A DNA stretch of 33,009 nt. It comes from Arachnopeziza araneosa (taxonomy: Eukaryota > Ascomycota > Leotiomycetes > Helotiales > Arachnopezizaceae). The stretch is from positions 1 through 33,009 of the forward strand of contig QYAI01000259.1 in assembly GCA_003988855.1 (NCBI GenBank). Direction: 5' to 3'. Below the pieces are notes generated by a model. That model saw only the letters and a list, made by a program, of their open reading frames with translations, made no database searches and was not told the DNA's origin. Made by a program: the position numbers and the translations under genes. Of this stretch, positions 9,866-19,285 are shown one piece after another. Positions within the stretch are counted from its first letter, which is position 1, and every line of letters starts with the position of its first letter.

Positions 9866-10631
9866 ATGGCGAAACAGCATGTTGTCTCCGTAAGGCCAGC
9901 ACAGTACAGCGATCTTGATACCATCACAGCCTTGGGCATTGTGGCTCTTTTTGACGATCCGTCATAGCCGTATCGCTATCCCTACAAGGACCAATACCCC
10001 GACGATCATTACAAATGGTCCCGTGTGCGATACTCCGAGTATTTGGACAACATGAAAGCTGGGGCATGTATGCTGATGCTTGCTGAATCGCCTAGCAATG
10101 CCGATCCCAAAAAAACCGAGGTTATAGCTATGTCAATCTGGCAGTTACCTTGTTCATTCGGGTTGGACCCAAACACATATCCTGGCGAACAGAAAAGTTC
10201 GTTGCCCTTGATCCGAGTTTAGTGGCTCCCGATGGCATGCTTACTGCTTCATTAGCACTGAAACCGCCAGCTGATTCATCTTCTCGGCGCAACACAAATT
10301 GGGAGCGAATGGCTCTCTTCCGTGCCGCCGTCCTGAAGCCAAGACGGAGTTATTTGATAATGTCTACGGTGAACGACAGCTGAATCTTATGGTACTTGGG
10401 ACGCACCCGGATTATCGCCGAAGAGGTGCGACCAAGGCACTACTAAACTAGGGCATCCAAAAGGCGCAGAAGGAGCAAGTCGCACTCACACTATTTTCAA
10501 GTCCACAAGGATTGTTGTTTTATCCCCAATTAGGTTTCCGGAATTTGGGGAGATCTTTCTATGTCCAAGTGAAAGGTGAAGATGAGTTTATAGATTGTCC
10601 AGCACTGGTCAAGGAGCCTTTGGATGCCTAA
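9866..10631 (+). pseudogene. Broken GNAT-family N-acetyltransferase
   Basis: It starts MAKQHVVSVRPAQYSDLDTI, the usual beta1/alpha1 of a GNAT domain, and ends with motif A and B regions. The acetyl-CoA loop is present in LMVLGTHPDYRRRGA (RRxGxA/G type), followed by FYPQLGFRNLG near the C-terminus. Lesions: TAG at 9965-9967 (between PS and PYRYPYKDQYP, where Trp is expected); a shift to the next frame after SIWQLP near 10150-10170; a second shift near 10335-10342, just before AKTELFDNVYGERQL; and TAG at 10449-10451 (LLN-stop-GIQKAQKEQ, Trp expected). The middle block at about 10200-10335 is one frame off both ends. Both shifts fit one-base deletions. The family is clear; the acceptor substrate is not. 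Confidence 0.85.
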
Positions 10632-11878
10632 AAGGATAAGGATCGGTCCGATATCGATCAACCGGAATCCTTATATGTATATTCTCTCTTACTTTTTCTT
10701 TGTTGCCAAGTCTAATGTCAACAAAAACGTTTTGAAGTATCGATACTTTTGCATCTTGATTGAGTTTGTCTCTGGAAATAACTGCAAGAGAATTTTTCTA
10801 CGGCGTGTTGGATCAATAATGCAGGACATTTAGGATGGAGCTTAAATAGACTTTCACTAGAATCGCAGCTAGGCATTAGAATGCTATTGCTTATTTTAAG
10901 AAGCGATTTCAATCCCATCGTAGGATGGAATTTATACCTCGTCAACATTTCTTTCGTACAATATTCTTTTACTTTTTCTTTCGTTTTTTTCCGCTAGTCC
11001 CTTCTTCGCCACTATAATCCACCCCCATTTCAAGAGCTCTATTATATACTATAATTTGATGCGCGTGCGTTATCCTATGATTCTATACAGCAATACTGTC
11101 AGAACATCAGAACAATAACTTTATCATGAACAAGCATGTAGTTAATTCTTCACATTCCCCAATACACAACATATATAACCCTTTCAGTTAGGGTCGAGCT
11201 TTCCCCCCTTCATATCGAAGGAGTGACTTCCTCGACTCAAAATTTCAGCTGAAAGGGGGTCTGAATCCTGTTTGTATCGGTTTTTTTTACGTAGATCCCC
11301 GAATTCCTTGAATCGCTTTTTATAGTTGGAATTTGTAATCAGAACTCAAAAGGCTCTAAGATTTTCGGGGTGCCTGCTAGCTGGGTAATCAAGTCCGCTT
11401 AAGTGCACCCTGCTGTTTGTCTCCTTCAAGAAAAACATTCCACTCTTGTAACACGCATTTCACCCCTTATTACCGAAGAGAAAAATTCTAGCATAATAAA
11501 GCTTTCACGCCCTGGGACACTTGCATCTAGCTGTGAAGAACCAAAACCTACGGGGGTATGAAGAACAGACAGCGAAACAAATTTGAAAGGTTATCCCGTA
11601 TACTTAACTGCTGCTTGCTTTCTCAAATGTCACTTATATATTCACAGATCGTGGATAAAAACGATGGGATCTATAAATGTTGAATTTACAGCTACTCCCA
11701 GATTTGACTTGCTGAATATAGTTCCACAACTCCACTTAACCAATAACACCAAGAATGGAAACAGACACCATCTCCCGCCTACGCCAAGAAATAATCTCCG
11801 TAAAAAAACACATTTTCCTGATATTCATATTTTCCTACACGCTGTTCCGTTTCCTAGGTAGATAGCAAAGGATGGTAC
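10632..11878. other. AT-rich intergenic region
   Basis: No gene supported. An imperfect inverted repeat (AAGGAT...CGGT / ACCG...ATCCTT, about 10632-10672) begins at the end of the GNAT relic and could fold. The rest is homopolymer-rich and AT-rich, with short chance frames such as 11583-11861 that lack codon character or splice partners. Confidence 0.45.
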
Positions 11879-12349
11879 CTAGCAGAAGATCCCGTAGAAG
11901 GCATCAAGTCTGAGACCTTGAATACATTGGCCTGCTGCAGTATCATTGGGACGACCACCCGAGATAGTGCACGCAGAATCCCAAAACTCCTTCACTGAAC
12001 CAATTATCAGCCTCAAGTCTCAGCAGATAAAAACGAGGGCTCCTATTCAATAAAATAAAAAGTAGGGGGATGACTTACAAATACATCCTGCTCCGATCTG
12101 ATCAATAGCGACAGATCCCCAAGCGCTATGCGGGATGCAAGTATTAATTCCTAGCTGGCCAGAGGTGAGAGGAGGGTAGAAAATTGTGGTTGCGCCGATC
12201 TGTACCCCACCGGCACCGTTGGCACCAGCGTCACAGGCTGGGTCGTCAATACGGAAGAAGCGCAGGTTTGCGTTGACAGATCCGGCAGGGGCGGCGGTAG
12301 CCATCATGGCGGCGGTGAGAGTAAGGAAGAAGGCTTTGATGAAAACCAT
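11879..12349 (-). CDS. Small secreted cysteine-rich protein, 128 aa (effector-like)
   Basis: Two exons, 12349-12079 and 11994-11879, with a GTAAGT...TTCAG intron of 84 nt; total 387 nt in frame. MVFIKAFFLTLTAAMMATAA is a typical signal peptide with cleavage likely after Ala near residue 20. The mature chain of about 108 residues has six cysteines (in DPACDAG, GINTC, GAGC, DSACTI, GQC and the C-terminal GIFC), enough for three disulfides, with no transmembrane segment. The final Cys is the last residue. I chose this ATG, not one 126 bases upstream in the same frame, because the upstream part encodes only the 15-bp repeat (QHSLH). No family is recognised. It could be a host-interaction effector, an antifungal or antimicrobial peptide, or a surface protein; secretion is the only confident statement. 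Confidence 0.72.
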
Positions 12350-12370
12350 TTTTACGTTGTATAAGAAACG

Positions 12371-12415
12371 AGAGTGCTGATGAAGAGAGTGCTGATGAAG
12401 AGAGTGTTGATGGTA
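12371..12415. repeat. 15-bp tandem repeat, three units
   Basis: AGAGTGCTGATGAAG occurs twice perfectly (12371-12385, 12386-12400), then once with changes (12401-12415). It lies in the presumed 5' leader of the secreted-protein gene, 22 bp before its ATG. Confidence 0.9.
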
Positions 12416-14261
12416 AGAGTATTGTAATTTGATGAAGTGAAGCTTGGATTTCTGACTGATGATGGGTCTTCTCAAAGGGAGGAATTCGACTCCCTTAAGT
12501 ACTTATTTTACTCTTGCTAAAGAGAACTTGACTTTCCTCAGCTCCGCACGCGCAGAGAAGCTGATAATCCATCCTCTTTTTCTCGGCCCTCGTAAAGCCC
12601 TTTCTGGGTATCAAGGGTCGCATGGAGAGATAAGGCCCAACCAGAGCACAAATTTCTTCTTGTTGGAGGATCCTTTCCATTCAAGAGTGGATTTAGTGCC
12701 ATTTCGAAACTGGAGAATAAGCTCGGAAGAGACTTGGAGTAGGGAGATATTCCTGCGAGCGGCTCGTCTATCTTGTTTGTAAACTACTCTGTGTAGTGAA
12801 TTCTTGCTACCTTGGTAGCGCAGAAAACTTAGTAGTAATAGTCATCAGCATTTCATAAGTGCTAAAATCTCAAGTATTACGGTCAAGTTAGTTCTCCAAT
12901 AGTTGTTCACTAGAGATATAACGAAAGCCAATTCCCCCGACTGAATTTATGCATGATAATTCTAAGAAACTTTGTGATATGAAATTTCCGCTTTGCCTAG
13001 AAATCCATGCATTACAAGTTCAAGCACATTGAAGACTACAGCTTCAAATGCGAAGTAAGCATGTTCGTGGGAGCTGTAAGGCTGAAAAACACGTTCCAAT
13101 CAAGGCAACATATTCTAAGAATTAAGTCTCTGCTGAAACTTAGAGGTCACGTCGACCCTAATCTTTGGAAGCTGGGTAGTGTTAGCAATTCTGTGGCTGT
13201 CTATACAAACAGACCCAAGAATCTAAATCATGGCAGATAGAATGAATAACTTGCAACGAATCATGATTGGAAACTCTCCCCGCGCTCTTTCTAGTGGACA
13301 TTTAGGTCGAAAAGACGTTTACGCTGTCTACTTTATATGCATTGAGCACTAATGACTTTCTTTCCTGTTAGATGCCACGGGATATCTTCGGTCTTGAAGT
13401 TAGAGCCCAGGATTCAGCTAGAAAAACAAGACCATGTTATAAATGGTCGCCGATAATCGTTTCAATAACTCCCTCTGGTATTTTCTAATCCATAGTCTCC
13501 TTTGCCGACTAAACATTCAACATGGGAGTCAGCACGTCACAGCCACATATCCAGCATAAGTGAACTTTTGAGAGGATTACACAAGGTCTGAGAATCATTT
13601 CTTGGTAAGAAGCGAAACTGGGTTAAATACGGGATAAGAGAAGACAGAGTCAAGAGACACTGCAAGTACTTTTCGGTACCGAGATACAAACAATCCTATC
13701 AGACGAGTGACGATCTCATTCGTCCGAGATTTACATCTGAAACCAATCAATTGTCCTGAACCGAATGTGAGACGCTTAGTTTGGGAAGGAGCACCGAAGA
13801 GGATGGGATTGTTGCCATGTGTCGCGCAGGATGTAAGCTCGGCCGCCCGATCTCATGCGCGATACCTTGTATTATTTCCGATGATAACCTTCGTGGACCA
13901 GGGATTACATCTGGAAATTCCCCGGGCCATCAACAGCGATAAGTTACGAACTGCTTATCTCCCGAGGCTGAGTTGCTTGGTGTTACCTGAGAAGGCCACT
14001 GTGGAACCCGGATCTGTAGTCAGCTTTGTTCCCCTGGGATATCAAAGTTCCATTTTCTTTGCTCCCCAAGTAAGAATGATCTTATTAACCAGTAAATAAA
14101 TATTTGCTACTCGCTTTGCATGCTGTTGGCTAGGGATAGATGTCTAGGCCTAGTCATAATTTTACTATTTATTTTCGTTGTAACGACCCCAGGGAAATCC
14201 TCATAACAACTAAAACATACGCGTATTGTATTTTTTTCACAATTTCAACATAATCAACAAC
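12416..14261. other. Long intergenic region
   Basis: No confident gene. An open stretch at 13707-14099 (plus, 130 codons) has no ATG at its head and no recognisable motif. One at 13007-13240 starts with ATG but is lysine-rich with no family resemblance. Both may be chance frames. Confidence 0.4.
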
Positions 14262-14954
14262 TTAAGATCCTTCTTCTTCTCTTTTATTTCTACCGTCTCT
14301 TCCTAACGCTTTCAAAGCTTCCTTCATCACTACTAATTCCTCCAGGTCCCCCGACAACCTCGTAACAGGTACCCTCACTCCTCGTAGCCACTGCTCATGC
14401 CTCGCCCTACTCCTACCTTCCTCCAAACTTGGATCCTCGTACGCCTCCGCCCAAGCCAAGAATTTCACCGACTCCTCATACATATCTCCACCCTCTTGGA
14501 CTCTCTCTCCATGGCGCTTGATTTCTCTTTCCCTTAACCGTTTCATCCTCACATCCGTCGTTGTATCCATGAATACCACATGGTCGACGTCTTCCATGAT
14601 CTCGTCACCCCAAGTACCCATCGATCCACTTAGCACCCATCCCCCATTTTCCTCTTGAGCGTGTTCAAGAATGGGCCTGAGCAAAGAGATGCGGTCATGA
14701 ATTGGCCGCTTGGTAGCGAATGGTGGGTTGGTGGGAAGCCAGTAGTAATAGTCAACGTCAAAGACAGGGAAGGAGAGCGTGGAAGCTAGGTTGGTGCCGA
14801 GGGTGCTAACACCAGAGCCAGAGGCGCCAGTAATGTGAATACGTGATGCTCTCTTGTTTCCTACCAACTGTTGTTGTGTCGGTTTTAAAATCTGGTTTTG
14901 TAGCGGCGCAGCTTGGACAAGTGGGGGTGACGTGGGCATTATGATAACTCCCAC
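14262..14954 (-). CDS. P-loop NTPase, adenylate-kinase-like, without the Walker A lysine, 230 aa
   Basis: Intronless. RIHITGASGSGVSTLGTNLA (38-57) places a beta-strand, P-loop and helix as in small nucleotide kinases, but position 49, normally Lys in GxxxxGKS/T, is Val. FDVDYYYWLPTNPPFATKRP follows, then HVVFMDTTTDVRMKRLREREIKRHG, a lid/base-binding-like segment with clustered Arg. Bacterial proteins annotated as adenylate kinases share GASGSG(T/V)TTLG and the DDYYWLPTDPPF block, so the missing Lys is probably a family trait and not damage. The first 35 residues are weak, and an alternative start is Met 6. The reaction is unknown. Bacterial-like sequence and lack of introns would fit horizontal transfer, but that is inference. 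Confidence 0.75.
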   Translation of the reverse strand: MGVIIMPTSPPLVQAAPLQNQILKPTQQQLVGNKRASRIHITGASGSGVSTLGTNLASTLSFPVFDVDYYYWLPTNPPFATKRPIHDRISLLRPILEHAQEENGGWVLSGSMGTWGDEIMEDVDHVVFMDTTTDVRMKRLREREIKRHGERVQEGGDMYEESVKFLAWAEAYEDPSLEEGRSRARHEQWLRGVRVPVTRLSGDLEELVVMKEALKALGRDGRNKREEEGS

Positions 14955-15378
14955 CGCAAGATAAGCATCGATAGGCGAATAAGAGTAATTTGATCAACGT
15001 CTTGGATGTGGCGACGGTACAATGACCTCTGCTTCGCGAGAGAGAGCCGGTAATGAGTTCTTCTAGATTTCATACATGCGATAACCCATCTTCTTTAAAG
15101 CGGCGGCAAGACTTTTAGTGACTCACCGGCGTGCACGTTTATACTAAGTTATAAGTCCGTGCATCCCCATTTCGCCTGCCTCAAAATAAGCGAAATCCAT
15201 GCCACCTTCTATACTAAAAAAATTATAATTAAATAACTAATCAATTTTAATTAGATCTAGAGTAGAGTCGGAGTTATTAGCTTCTTCTCTCTTACTGTGA
15301 TGAGAAGAATGTTGCGTGTTGGAAATGTCGTGTGTAGACGGCACGGGCGAACAGAACCTCATTTCCGAGGGTAGAGAA
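14955..15378. other. Intergenic region upstream of the P-loop gene
   Basis: No gene supported. AT-rich near 15200-15260. It ends at the TA that flanks the fold-back element. Confidence 0.4.
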
Positions 15379-15724
15379 TAAGGATTAGATTCAGAGTCGA
15401 TTCGGACTAGGAGGGAAGATCAGTCTGCTGTACATAATGCACACCTCACTTGTGTAGTTTTTCCTTCCTCATTTTCTTCTTTTCCTTCGTAGCTAGCCTA
15501 TGAACCGAATATACTCAGACTATCAACGCACTCCCATATGCCTCTTGACTAGCCATATTCGAACCTGTGGCTGTAACAGCACAAGGTCAGGCACGGTTCA
15601 GAAGAGGCATATGGGAGTGCGTTCTGGATTGCTTCTGCTTATAGGCTAGCTACGGAGGAAAAGAATAGAGAGCATGTGTCGCCCCTAGTCTGAATCTGGT
15701 CCGACCCCTGAATCTAACTCCTTA
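15379..15724. mobile_element. MITE-like fold-back element with nested inverted repeats
   Basis: Three inverted-repeat pairs are nested. Outer: TAAGGA-TTAGATTCAG (from 15379) against CTGAATCTAACTCCTTA (to 15724), extending with gaps to GGACTAGG/CCTAGTC. Middle: TTCTTTTCCTTCGTAGCTAGCCTAT (15477-15501, key core GTAGCTAGCCTAT) against 15641-15665, one mismatch. Inner: a perfect 21-bp pair, 15526-15546 and 15602-15622 (core CTCCCATATGCCTC). A TA lies at each outer edge, as in Tc1/mariner-type target duplications. There is no ORF, and about 345 bp in total fits a non-autonomous MITE. A partial second copy opens the window. Which transposase could mobilise it is unknown. The exact boundary is inferred from where similarity between the arms stops. 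Confidence 0.72.
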
Positions 15725-15799
15725 TGACTGATCGTACGCCCCAGGACTGATAATACTAAGGGTCTTGCTATCACATATAGCCTTTTATATAATTTCTTC

Positions 15800-16680
15800 T
15801 TAGTGGTCGTCCCTCTCCAACCATTCTCCGCACGCACCATACAGCTTCGTTAGCTCTGGTTCCAGGCCAATCACCCTCTCAAAAACACTCTCATCAACTC
15901 TCTTTAAGCAACACAACAGACCCACCGTCACAAAATCCGCATAGGATGCTAAATATTCAGATAAGCCTCGGTATAGCTCCGGGTGATAGAAACCTAGACT
16001 CACGGATAGATCCTTTGTAGTAGGGGCCGCCACTGGCTTTCAACATGGCTCCTAATTCTTCAGCAATCGGCTTGGCCTCTACCCATCGTTGCTCGGTGCC
16101 ATGCTCTTTCTCGAGTTGATCCAGTGGCATCTTGTACCTCTGCTGCCTAGCCCGAGAAAAGTATTCTGCTGATCGTGGCAAGAGGAGATTGCGTGGGACT
16201 TTTGCCTTCCACCACGGAGCGATGGTTTCCGAGAGTTGCAGTGTTTTCACGATCACGTCTTGTAGTTTCTCCCAGTCAAGATGAAGAGACGGAGTGGGGT
16301 GGGCCATCTCGAGGGCTCTCGCAATTAGGGCAGATTCCATTAGATAGGTTCCATCTGCGAGACGCACTGCAGGAATCGTGTACTCTACTCCTTTCTCATT
16401 TGGAGGGATGCCGCTGGATGTAACGCATTAGGCGCAATAGCTTTTAGGAAGAGAGGGAGCACACTGACAAAGACTTGAACTTTGCTGCTATATCGGGATA
16501 CTCAACCCATTCCGTCTCGTAGCTTATGCCCTTGAAATTGAGGACGAGTCGAGCTAGAAAGTATTGTTAGTCCGATACTTCATTTACAGAGCAATCACGG
16601 GACTTGCTTTTCCAAGGATTGAGCGACCAGCAGGCGCATGGATCTCTAGAAGGTAGGTCAAATAGGATTATTTGTGACAT
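15800..16680 (-). CDS. Glutathione S-transferase, 238 aa
   Basis: Four exons: 16680-16608, 16553-16469, 16413-16004, 15948-15800 (717 nt in frame). The thioredoxin-like N-terminal half reads ILFDLPSRDPCACWSLNPWKTRLVLNFKGISYETEW, then the glutathione-site TIPAVRL (cis-Pro) and DGTYLMESALIA (the E-S pair that binds the glutathione gamma-Glu). The all-helical C-terminal half includes SYADFVTVG and FERVIG. This N-terminal pattern is typical of a large fungal GST group with a Cys-x-Cys/Ser near the active site. Intron 1 is GC-AG (A|GCAAGT...TTCTAG, 54 nt); the other two are GT-AG, 55 nt each. Every join restores the expected protein sequence. Role: conjugation or reduction with glutathione in the cytosol; substrate unknown. 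No lesion seen. Confidence 0.88.
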
Positions 16681-16803
16681 GCTGGAAATGTTTCTTTAAC
16701 GCAAAGAAATTTTCACTGTTGTTGAACTCGGAAGGTTTTGGACTGCTGTCGTTGATTTGTTGATTTGTAAGGGCCGTTACCTCTTCTCAACAATTTTGGG
16801 TTA

Positions 16804-17967
16804 GTGCAAGATGACCGTCACGTGTTCGAGCAAATGTGCACACAATGGAAGTCTATGGCATCCGAGTGCATGCCCCTGAATATTAGCAAATTAAGTCCGC
16901 TCTCGAATATCAATTTGGGACCTTCAGGACGGGAGACAGCAAATGCTTTGGTTCCATCCCATGCCTTGAATCATGGCCTTGGAAGGGACGACACCTCCGC
17001 AGCTTTTCGCGTGGCCCAGAGCCAGATCTTGGATTCAAATCCGGCTGGCGGTGGTCACCGAACCACACACACACTACTCTCCAAGGCTCCCAAGCTCGTA
17101 CAATAGTGCACTCTAAGGAGCTCTCATTCTCACAGGACAATCTGAACTCAGCCGAAAAAGCTCGATCTGCCCAGCATCAAACGTACACCTATGGTGTGTC
17201 AATGAGGCCTATTGGCAGCTTAGAAATGCCACTCATGAGCACAGGCACTGCAGGTATTATACACTTTGACCAGCCTGTGCACGGGATCAAGTCTATCAAA
17301 GCGGGATTCGACTTTGACTTCTTTCCTATCGTCTTTTTCGCAACGGATGCAACAGATACCGACCTTGAGATTCAGCGATGGACCCAACAGAGACGCTATA
17401 TCGAGCTGCGAGAATTTGAGCAGTGGCATTACCTGCTTGATGACTTCCATGAAGAAGGTGCTAGATATCTCTGGAAACACACCTTTGCACACTAAGAAAT
17501 CGCGGAAATCTAGGCATCTCTCACGAAGACGTGATCCGAGTCAACAAAGACGTTTATGCCTTCAAGCCAAAAGACCTGGCAAAGTCCGAACACTGGATCT
17601 TCAAGCCTTATGAAAGCCAAATTGAAATTTGATTGTCGAGCTCCAAAAAGTGGAGCACGACCAGGAGGATGAAAAGTGTGAAGAGTATTGGTTACAGACA
17701 TTACAGCACCTTCAGGCCCTAACTCTCGAGACTTTTGGCGGCAGCCTCCCTCCTTGTTATTTTTAGGTCAAGATGATCCTTATTGACCCCTGAGGCGTCA
17801 AACAAACTTTTGTCAAGCTTTCTGGATATTTGGTGGCTTGAGATCAGGGGCAACCCGCTCATGCAAGGCTTCGGCTTTTGGTCGAATTCATCGGTGGGCG
17901 GTTTCTTTTGGGCAGAAACCACCACTCAGAAACCAAGCCACCTTCAGGCCCTTGAAATTAGTATCTG
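16804..17967 (+). pseudogene. Decayed plus-strand coding relic, family unknown
   Basis: Coding-like blocks appear in changing frames. The best is 17230-17492 (TAGIIHFDQPVHGIKSIKAG, then RRYIELREFEQWHYLLDDFH), which meets TAA at 17493-17495. EIAEI then follows in frame, and after a one-base shift near 17512, GISHEDVIRVNKDVYAFKPK continues to a TGA near 17631. Farther on are IVELQKVEHDQEDEKCEEYW and, after more stops, WWLEIRGNPLMQGFGFW. No donor/acceptor pair repairs the frame at 17493-17512. I do not recognise the family. The 16804-17106 frame upstream may or may not belong. One or two ancient genes may be present. Confidence 0.45.
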
Positions 17968-18145
17968 AGATTTGCGCTACGCAATGGACCCAACTCAGAG
18001 TTCCCCACTTCTTCAGCAGTCATATATCCTCCTCCCCACATCTATATCCATCTTTGCCGTCGTCTGCTTCTTTTTAATGTCAGGAGAGCGCTAATTGGCC
18101 ATCTTGTTTTTACCCTGGATTTCTCACGAGTAATCGTTGCACGAG

Positions 18146-19285
18146 ATGAAGTTCGTCGCGGATTTGGAGTCGCGTGTCTTTGGGCGCTTGACCCTGACAA
18201 CTCTCCTCGTTTTTCAAGCTCTCTTTGAAATCGCCGTGGCATCTTGTCCGGCTGACAACTGCTTCAATGCGCTTCAGAACAGCAAAGTCAACGCAGTACC
18301 TTACTGCCAGTCGCTGCTATCAACATCAAATGCAGCACCAACTTTACCAAGCTACCTTACCATTTGTGGTGCCGCACCAACGGTATTCTCTCGCCTCAGC
18401 ACCCTGTGTCCATGTTTCTTGTCCAGTACCAGCATACCCAGCTCTACGACGGCATCCTCACCAATCCTTGCAAGCATGACGTCCTGCGGGCTTGCAACCG
18501 CGACGATTACGCAGATGGTGACAGTTGGAGGAGGTTCCAATTGTTATGAGACATCAGCTTGCGCTCTATATGCAACCTTTACCGCCTGTGGTTCGCTCGG
18601 CGGGTCACTGGGCTCGTCAGGCGGCAACTGTCCACCGCCATCCACCGTCACGTCCAGTACTACCATAACCGCCACTGGTGCAACAGTTACCATCTCGACC
18701 GGTGGCCTAACTGTTACTACAACCGTGTCGACTGCAACGTCTAACCCTTCTCCGCCGTCATGCAACAACATCGTAAACGGTGGTTTCGAGACGGGGGACC
18801 TGACTGGATGGAGTACATTGGACGCCAACTCTTTCTCGACCGAGCTTGGAATTGAAGGGCAAAATGGAGTAGGACAAGTCCTTACGGCTCAGGACCCATT
18901 GTTATTGACTACTATCTACGCGGGGTCTTACAGTTGGGCCTTTGGCATCTTGAACCTTAAATATTTCGGACTCCAGCAGAATGTTACACTCTGTACGGTA
19001 GCACCGCAATTCAGCCCACCGACGCTGGTTTCACTCACACTGACGGCTCAGATTCGTACCGGAACCGGCTCAGGCGGTTGCCAGGCGACCTTGGGAGTAT
19101 ACGGGGAAGGGGAACAGGGTGGATTGACACAGCAACAAATCACCCCAGCGAACGGTGCTTGGAGGCTCATGTCAGTGCCCTTTGCATATCACGGAACGCC
19201 AGACAAAATTACAGTCTATTTTTATGCCACTTGTCCACCAAGCGCCGCAGACTACGTATATTTTGACAATGTTCAAATTCAGTGA
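18146..19285 (+). CDS. Secreted two-module protein with C-terminal carbohydrate-binding-like domain, 379 aa
   Basis: Starting at MKFVADLESRVFGRL, a hydrophobic stretch LTLTTLLVFQALFEIAVA gives a signal peptide with cleavage before SCPADNC. Module 1 (about 35-110) has paired cysteines in CPADNCFNAL, PYCQSLL, TICG and LCPCFLSS, a pattern common in fungal surface proteins. A Ser/Thr-rich segment (about 160-205, TVTSSTTITATGATVTISTG) should be O-glycosylated. Module 2 begins NNIVNGGFETGDLTGWS and ends VYFDNVQIQ, the edges of a CBM4/9-like or galactose-binding beta-sandwich. There is no catalytic domain. An ORF extension upstream has no ATG, which sets the start at 18146. Probably extracellular or wall-attached; ligand unknown. 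It could act in adhesion or glycan masking (inference). Confidence 0.82.
   Translation: MKFVADLESRVFGRLTLTTLLVFQALFEIAVASCPADNCFNALQNSKVNAVPYCQSLLSTSNAAPTLPSYLTICGAAPTVFSRLSTLCPCFLSSTSIPSSTTASSPILASMTSCGLATATITQMVTVGGGSNCYETSACALYATFTACGSLGGSLGSSGGNCPPPSTVTSSTTITATGATVTISTGGLTVTTTVSTATSNPSPPSCNNIVNGGFETGDLTGWSTLDANSFSTELGIEGQNGVGQVLTAQDPLLLTTIYAGSYSWAFGILNLKYFGLQQNVTLCTVAPQFSPPTLVSLTLTAQIRTGTGSGGCQATLGVYGEGEQGGLTQQQITPANGAWRLMSVPFAYHGTPDKITVYFYATCPPSAADYVYFDNVQIQ

Noticed and set aside
9594..9918. Two overlapping open frames in the divergent promoter
   Set aside because: They overlap the regulator promoter and the true start of the GNAT frame, have low-complexity Ser/Arg/Leu composition and no family resemblance.
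13707..14099. 130-codon open frame on plus
   Set aside because: No ATG at its head, no splice acceptor that would make it an internal exon, and no recognisable motif.
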